Below are positions 58,569-64,000 of a stretch of 64,000 nucleotides of DNA, piece after piece. The position numbers were made by a program, and so were the translations under genes. The number at the start of each line of letters is the position of its first letter. Within the stretch, counting starts at the first letter, position 1. Source of the stretch: Allium sativum (Eukaryota; Streptophyta; Magnoliopsida; Asparagales; Amaryllidaceae); assembly GCA_030737875.1 (NCBI GenBank), contig CM060912.1, forward strand, positions 875,277,199-875,341,198, read 5' to 3'. The notes under the pieces are model-generated. The model was not told where the DNA came from and did not search any database. It saw nothing but the letters and a program-made list of their open reading frames with translations.

Positions 58569-59383
58569 TGTTAGAAATCAATCAACAGAAACGGCAAAAA
58601 ACCGTTTCTATGAACAGTAATGCCTTTAAGTGTTAGTAATATCGTTTCAAAGAAGTTGCAATTCGCAAGAACAATGAATAATTACAGTATTGCACAAGAA
58701 TCGTATAAAACAATACAATGCAATGAAGAATACAGGGAAACAAAGGAAATAAATGAAATATTACTGATACATGTTCGAGTCCAGCGAATGTTGTTTCGTT
58801 GAAACGAAATTGCTCCCTCTGTGGCGCTGATAGGTTGAATGAGCAATTGTCTCCCAAGGATGAAACAGAACCTATTTGTGATGTTGTGCTGCAATCACAA
58901 ATTGACAACGAAGGCAAGGTAGTGTATGTATTTATTTATTGCAGAACAAAGCAATGTTCTGGAAGAAGATATAGAGCGGGAAAGAAGAAAACCAAACTGG
59001 AAAAAGTGATATCTGTTTTGATTTTCGAGTGCCTATTTATAGGCTGGGAACAGACATCTATTCACGAAGGGTTGCCAATGTTTGAAGTGCAACGGTGATG
59101 ACTTTTGGAAAGGTTGCGACCCTTTACCAACAGACATGTACGTTGGCAACCGGAGGCCCAATCGATCACAAGACCCCAAGAGCCCCAAGGCCTTATCTTT
59201 GACCTTTAATATTAATCATGAAATATGTGGTCATGCCTACATAGCGTCTTGTCCCTCTATTCCTCTTTCTCCTCATTTTTTTTGATATTGTATAGGAAGA
59301 GTTAGTATAAGTAGTGAATTAAGACATAAATTTCTCCGATGTGGAACCTAGTTTGCCTCAAACACTTATTTATTCATCCAATA
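58569..59383 (-). repeat. Copia 5' LTR
   Basis: 815 bp, ends TATTGG (decayed TG) and CTAACA on the minus strand. TATA box at 59034-59041. Followed on the right by the GTCTC duplication. The leader to gag is only about 40 bp. I could not recognise a clear primer site (ATCTTGAAACG follows the edge). Confidence 0.9.
59034..59041 (-). promoter_or_regulatory. TATA box of the Copia 5' LTR
   Basis: Plus-strand tatttata reads TATAAATA, inside the conserved gcctatttatagg context shared with 42010-42022. Confidence 0.65.
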
Positions 59384-60245
59384 GTCTCTTTGGCAGTATA
59401 CTCACCGATTTTTGAGGGATTCCTACAGTGCTAGCTATGACACTAAATGACTCTTTATCCCACGATTGTAGATTTAAACTTGGCAATCTTATCCATATAG
59501 GAATAGTTGTGAGCACATGTTTATCCATCTTTAAGTTTTTAGACCATTTTTTGATAAAGACCAACTTGCCATTTATAAATTATGGCCCCTCATTTAGAAC
59601 TTTATTACAATCCTCATCACTATAAATCCAATGATTAAGAAGTCGTTATCTCTAGCAAAAATGTTAAAATTACTTATCAGGTTCTATTTTTTGAAATGAA
59701 AGTCTGGAAGTGATGAAAGACCTGGTGATTTCTGAATACATAAGCTTTGATAGATTGACCGCATTTTGTCTCTATCATTTTCCTATCTCTTCTTTCATTG
59801 CAATCAGATTACTCCATTCAAAGCCAATGGGGCTACATAGTGCAGATCGAAACCATTCAATGTTCCCCTTGTTTTTACCATTTTTGTGCATGTTAATGCT
59901 TTCTTGGTGCTGGGTTTTAAAGAATTGGCAGTATTTGATCTAGATATTGTGTAGCAAATGCAGCAGACCGTTCAGAAATCTTATGAGAATTATTTGGATT
60001 TTATTCAAAACTTTTGTTGACTATGCTCGTGTTATCTATTGTTTGCAGAGGTACATTTCTTGCTTTCTTAAGATGATCTTGGTAATTCTGAAATGCTCCT
60101 TTTTGAAAGAATGCATTCTAATTCTCTGATTTATTATTTGTTGTAGCTTTCTTCCTGTTTCTGACTAATGTAAACCCATCAGAATCAATATCAAACTTAT
60201 CTTCATGAGGTTTTCTTTGAATTACGATGAATTGAGATTGGAAGG
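59384..60245 (-). pseudogene. LINE ORF1 N-terminal part with DUF4283
   Basis: DSDGFTLVRNRKKATTNNK near 60190 resembles the start of plant LINE ORF1. After stops, the DUF4283 region reads FINGKLVFIKKW (about 59580), TTIPIWIRLPSLNLQSW (about 59500) and FSVIASTVGIPQK (about 59420). ORF1 proteins bind LINE RNA. The frame continues at 41547 beyond the Copia element. Confidence 0.8.
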
Positions 60246-60799
60246 TGTAACACCCCACACCCGTTAAGGTCACTCACTAAGGGAATGCCTTAACTTCGGT
60301 GGAGTATCTTAAGTGAATATAGAACAGAAAAATTACAACAAGACAGATATAAGCAATACTTGAGAATTTAAAAACATCATTTCATTTCAGCGGAAAGTAA
60401 AACATGTTTGGTTACATCACTAAACCATAAACAAGAGTCAAGTACATAATATCCATCTTGATAAAACAAAAGTACATAATCCCACTAATTACTAATAGCC
60501 ATAATAGAAAAGATAAGCTGGGCTTTACATCACGGTCCAAGCTCCAAAAGATAGATAAAGCAATCTGATCAGAGCCCACTAGTGCTTGGCCCACTCTGAG
60601 AACCTGAGGGTTGGGGAAAAAGATAAAAACAACGGGGTCAGACATAAGTCTGAGTGAGCCCTATAACTTTAACAATACAATCATTAAAGTAATTAGGGTA
60701 TGATATAAACCTGGTATGGTACGACTGGGGATAAATGACTACACTAAGCAGCCAACTAGACTTAGGATGAACTAAGATAACGGTAAAGACGCGCCTATC

Positions 60800-61090
60800 C
60801 ACCCAAGGATAAATACTACTCTACACCACACCAGATCTACCCACCCAAGGGTAATTCCTACACTGCACCACACCAGATCTACCCACCCAAGGGTAATTCC
60901 TACTTAAAGGTTGATCCCACCCAAGGACTTAGAAAATTTACCCAGTAGTTTCGTGTACCCCTAGCTGACTACATAGGTGCCGTCTGCCCCTATCTCCACT
61001 AGGTGTACCTAGTAATTTTAATAGTAGTTTCGTGTACCCCTTGCTGACTACATAGGTGCCGTCTGCCCCTATCTCCACTAGGTGTACCCA
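60800..61090. repeat. Short tandem duplications in the right-hand LTR
   Basis: ctacccacccaagggtaatt recurs three times (60780-60905). A block of about 74 bp with tagtttcgtgtacccc and ccgtctgcccctatctcc occurs twice (60945 and 61022). Confidence 0.85.
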
Positions 61091-61499
61091 CTACTCCCAT
61101 TCGATCGGCTCCCTAACGTAGATACCCGTGCTGGCCCCACAGTGGGGTGTATCACTCCCCAAAGTGGCAACCCGATACAATCAACGGTGTACGACTTATA
61201 CCTACACGATGCAACAACGTCTTACCTACCAGCCCGGGTCCACACATGCATATGAAGCCCGTTGGACTTGCGTTGCCACCGCTAACCCGTTTTGGCCTCT
61301 TATAGTCAAGCCCAGTACGCGTGTCCCGTCCTCGACATGGGTCGAGCCCAATAAGATACATATGGGTTACTGGTTGAAATGGGCCCCCACAAGCTACCCA
61401 CCTAAGCTTGTCCCTTTTTCTAGTGCATCCCACTTAACCCTTTTTAATAATCATGTCCACTTACATGTTTAAAGTTTGGTTAAGTCGTCTAATCATATT

Positions 61500-61935
61500 T
61501 CAATTGCCACTCAAGGCACCCACTAGATTTCCCCATGCCACCCAAGGCACTTACTTGATTTCCACATGCCACCCAAGGCACTTACTTAACCCTTTAATCA
61601 TGTTTAATTACATGTTCCACTTTGGTTAAGTATTCTAATCTTATCTTCTATTGCCACCCAAGGCAACCACTAGATTTTCCCCATGCCACCCAAGGCACTT
61701 ACTTAACCCTTTAATCATGCTTAATTACATGTTCCACCTTGGTTAAGTATTCTAATCGTATTTCTATTGCCACCCAAGGCAACCACTAGATTTTCCCCAT
61801 GCCACCCAAGGCACTTACTTAACCCTTTAATCATGTTTAATTACATGTTCCACTTTGGTTAAGTATTCTAATCGTATTTTCTATTGCCACCCAAGGCAAC
61901 CACTAGATTTTTCCACATGCCACCCAAGGCACCCA
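61500..61935. repeat. Tandem repeat of about 120 bp, CCACCCAAGGCA-rich
   Basis: Units contain tgccacccaaggca, cttacttaaccctttaatca and ggttaagtattctaatc. There are about three and a half copies with few differences. Confidence 0.88.
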
Positions 61936-62022
61936 CTTAACCCCTCATGTCCCTCTAAATGCTAATATGGTTAAGTGTTTCTTAATTGATTAAGAACGTA
62001 ACCGTTGTAAAGACCTCTCACA

Positions 62023-62218
62023 TTAGACTATCTTTTATGGCAGCTGGATTTGCCGGTCGGGTCCGGGCAGCCTTACGCCATAACCGAGTCTAACCTCGTG
62101 TCTTTACACTTGTCACGTATTAAGTTTGTACCTAAGACCTCTCACATTGGGCCAATCATTTGTAGCCGTTGGATTTGCCGGTCGGTTCCGGGCAGTCTTA
62201 TGCTACAAAATGGTCCAA
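62023..62218 (-). other. Tandem pair of stem-loops with compensatory changes (right-hand LTR)
   Basis: Copy 5: TTAGACT (62023) with AGTCTAA (62087), and TTATGGC (62035) with GCCATAA (62077). Copy 6: TTGGGCCA (62147) with TGGTCCAA (62211, one wobble), and TTTGTAGC (62159) with GCTACAAA (62202). Loop core GGATTTGCCGGTCGG plus TCCGGGCAG is shared with copies 1 and 3. Confidence 0.7.
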
Positions 62219-62429
62219 CCTCGTGCCTTAGTCGATTAATTACACCTAATTAATCACCCCCATATTTCGAATTAATTTTCCCTAATTAATTCCAATTTTC
62301 ACGATGTACATAATTGACTCAATTATGTCCATCCACTTTATGGTATGCATAATCATACCAACTTCACACCATTTCATTAACATGTATATTAACCCCATCG
62401 TTCCCCACGTAATTCGCTAACATGACATA

Positions 62430-63290
62430 AAAGAGAAGATTCATCACAAATACCATGGGTTCAACTTGCATAACATTAGCATCAACATGGGTTTAAAGGT
62501 GTCAACATGCATATAGCATCAAACCCAACTAGCATAAATAATCAAGCCAAACTTGCTTGAATCACATATGTCATAAAGAGGTTAACTTGCATAAGTTTCT
62601 TATGTCATTCAAAGGGGTAAACTTGCATATGTATGTATGACATAAAAAGGGGTTAACTTGCATATGTATGCATATCATCCAAAGGTGTAAACTTGCACAT
62701 GTTACTTGCATATAATCAAACACCAAACTTGCATAACATGTCATATATGAACTTGCATATAATCATACACCAAACTTGCATAACACCTCATGTATGAACT
62801 TGCATATAATCATAACCAAACTTGCATAACACATCATATATGAACTTGCATACAATCATACGCCAAACTTGCATGACACATCATATATGAACTTGCATAT
62901 AATCATACACCAAACTTGCAAAACACATCATATATGAACTTGCATACAATCATACACCAAACTTGCATAACATGGTGTCATAATGGATCAATGTTTATCA
63001 TAGCGATTTGCATAACTAGCATCATGAACGCATTGCCTAAAACTTGCATAACTTGCATAACATCATGATCATATAGCATATGACTTGCATAACTTGCATA
63101 ACATCATGAACACATAGCATATGACTTGCATAACTTGCATAACATCATGATCGCATAGCTTATAACTTGCATAACTTGCATAACATCATGAACACATAGC
63201 ATATAACTTGCATAACATGCATAACACATAGCATATAACTTGCATAACATGCATAACACATAGCATATGATAACATAACTTGCATTGATC
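62430..63290. repeat. AACTTGCATAA satellite-like array
   Basis: The word aacttgcat recurs some 30 times. There are larger registers of about 55-60 bp (62750-62970, catatatgaacttgcat-) and about 60 bp (63020-63200, aacatcatga-cacatagcat). The chromovirus LTR has a different, shorter array at the matching place. Confidence 0.88.
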
Positions 63291-63538
63291 CACATTCATA
63301 GCCATAACCTCATTATATCCTATCATAATCATTTCAACAATTGGTCATTAAGGCTATAGAAACTCACAACTTGTTGATTAGCTCTCCAAAGAAGAAGATT
63401 AAGTTGCTAGAGTTGATTAGAGGTTGATTTGAGAAGCTATCTTCCTCTTTAATTTGATGGAGGCTCCTTCAAGTTGCATTTTGACGGCATAACGGTGTTG
63501 TATCTATTTTTAGTATGAATTAGGGTAGTCTTAGGGTG

Positions 63539-63546
63539 TATTTATA
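63539..63546 (-). promoter_or_regulatory. TATA box of the right-hand LTR
   Basis: TATAAATA on the minus strand (plus tatttata), about 110 bp from the GTCGAC cluster. Confidence 0.55.
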
Positions 63547-63650
63547 GAGTAGTTAGGTGTTTTAGGCCATTAGATTAACCCTAAATCAGATTAGAGCCAT
63601 CAGATCTCGTCCTAGCCACCAAAACACAGCCCAAAAGCCAAACTGGTGCA

Positions 63651-63775
63651 CCCAGGTCACCTGGGCTCGACCAGGGAGGTCGACCCCCAGGTCGACACTA
63701 GGGTCGACACCCTAGTCGACCTGGTGGGTAGGTCGACACCCCTGTCGACCCCCAGGTCGACTCCCTGAGTCTGGC
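63651..63775. repeat. GTCGAC cluster in the right-hand LTR
   Basis: Seven GTCGAC sites with CCCAGG or ACCCT spacers, followed by GGCGGGAATTTT as in the chromovirus LTRs. Confidence 0.85.
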
Positions 63776-64000
63776 GGGAATTTTCCCGCCACTTCTGAAT
63801 TTTGAAATTTTAATATTTAAAATCTGTTTTAAATTTTCTGAAACTTCTTCGGGCCTTAACTGGATCATACGGACTCCGATTTTCGAAAACTCAGACTCTA
63901 TTTCGCGTATTTTTCTGAGACGAACGCAATGGCATAGCCCGTTTCCCCTGATTCAGATTATAAAATTTAATTCTGCCCTGTTTTATATTATAGCAAGTTA

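Larger units (their letters stand above)
41548..59383 (-). mobile_element. Ty1/Copia retrotransposon with a nested chromovirus
   Basis: LTRs at 41548-42429 and 58569-59383. GTCTC is duplicated at 41543-41547 and 59384-59388. Domains on the minus strand run gag, protease, integrase, RT, RNase H, the Copia order. The RT is interrupted at the box leading to VDDLLILG by the 43949-55003 element. Frame continues across that gap if the insert and one TCCAA are ignored. Integrase and pre-RT motifs (YSPQSNG, RRSKHQR) fit a Tork-like lineage, which I would not press. Confidence 0.92.
35840..60245 (-). mobile_element. Plant L1-type LINE, decayed, with nested insertions
   Basis: Minus-strand order is ORF1 (60240-59384, 41547-41416, 37759 to about 37100), then endonuclease (about 36990-36290), then the linker to RT (36290-35850). 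The RT itself is absent where the gag remnant begins. Ignoring the solo LTR (37760-41415) and the Copia element (41548-59383) with one copy of each duplication lets ORF1 motifs run on across both junctions. The upstream end is cut by the LTR at 60246 or lies beyond the window. Confidence 0.8.
60246..64000 (-). repeat. Long LTR of a chromovirus relative, cut by the window end
   Basis: Starts TGTAACACCCCACACCCGTT, close to the 43949 LTR, and keeps the same order: TATGGGG-like block (61118-61180), paired stem-loops (62023-62218), tandem repeats, TATA box (63539-63546), GTCGAC cluster. Scaling from the TATA box, it should end within a few tens of bases after 64000. No primer site precedes 60246, so it is a 3' LTR or a solo LTR. 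It is inserted in LINE ORF1. Confidence 0.8.

Noticed and set aside
60800..63290. CRISPR-like array
   Set aside because: Repeats are directly tandem without unique spacers, inside a plant LTR.

Overview
The window looks like a block of repeat-dense nuclear DNA from a flowering plant, probably a eudicot. It is AT-rich and holds plant LTR retrotransposons of several lineages (Tat, Athila and chromodomain Gypsy; Ty1/Copia) plus a plant L1-type LINE. I find no host protein-coding gene, rRNA, tRNA or CRISPR array. Every protein-like stretch is a broken retroelement gag, pol or LINE ORF. The species cannot be named from this sequence.

Layout, left to right. (1) Bases 1-3217 are the 5' end of a minus-strand Tat-lineage Gypsy element (broken gag, primer-binding site, 796-bp LTR) that runs off the left edge. 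It sits inside the left LTR of the next element. (2) Bases 3218-16354 are a plus-strand element with very long LTRs (about 4.15 kb) and only about 2 kb of non-coding interior. It keeps a Met-type primer-binding site and polypurine tract, so it looks like a non-autonomous LARD of chromovirus origin. A 4.6-kb solo LTR (6309-10940, duplication AAAGA) has landed in its interior. (3) Bases 16355-18138 are unassigned AT-rich DNA with two small palindromic elements inside TA microsatellites. (4) From 18139 to about 35600 lies a minus-strand long-LTR element reduced to an LTR-like region and a decayed gag. It is split by a complete plus-strand Athila element (21291-33842, duplication TAACC).

(5) From about 35840 to 60245 is a decayed minus-strand LINE. 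A solo LTR (37760-41415, duplication TTGGT) and a minus-strand Copia element (41548-59383, duplication GTCTC) are inserted in its ORF1. The Copia element is itself interrupted in its reverse transcriptase by a complete minus-strand chromovirus (43949-55003, duplication TCCAA). At each of these three junctions the host reading frame continues across when the insert and one copy of the duplication are ignored, so the nesting order is secure. (6) From 60246 to the right edge is most of another long LTR related to that chromovirus.

Functionally this is a record of successive insertions, solo-LTR formation and decay. All coding regions carry stops, frameshifts or lost catalytic or zinc ligands, so none should be active alone. 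The most interesting signal is in the long LTRs of the chromovirus family. A tandem pair of two-helix stem-loops, seen six times in three LTRs, has its base pairing preserved by paired base changes. It lies downstream of the TATA box, so it would be in the 5' leader RNA. Clusters of the palindrome GTCGAC recur in five long LTRs of at least three families.
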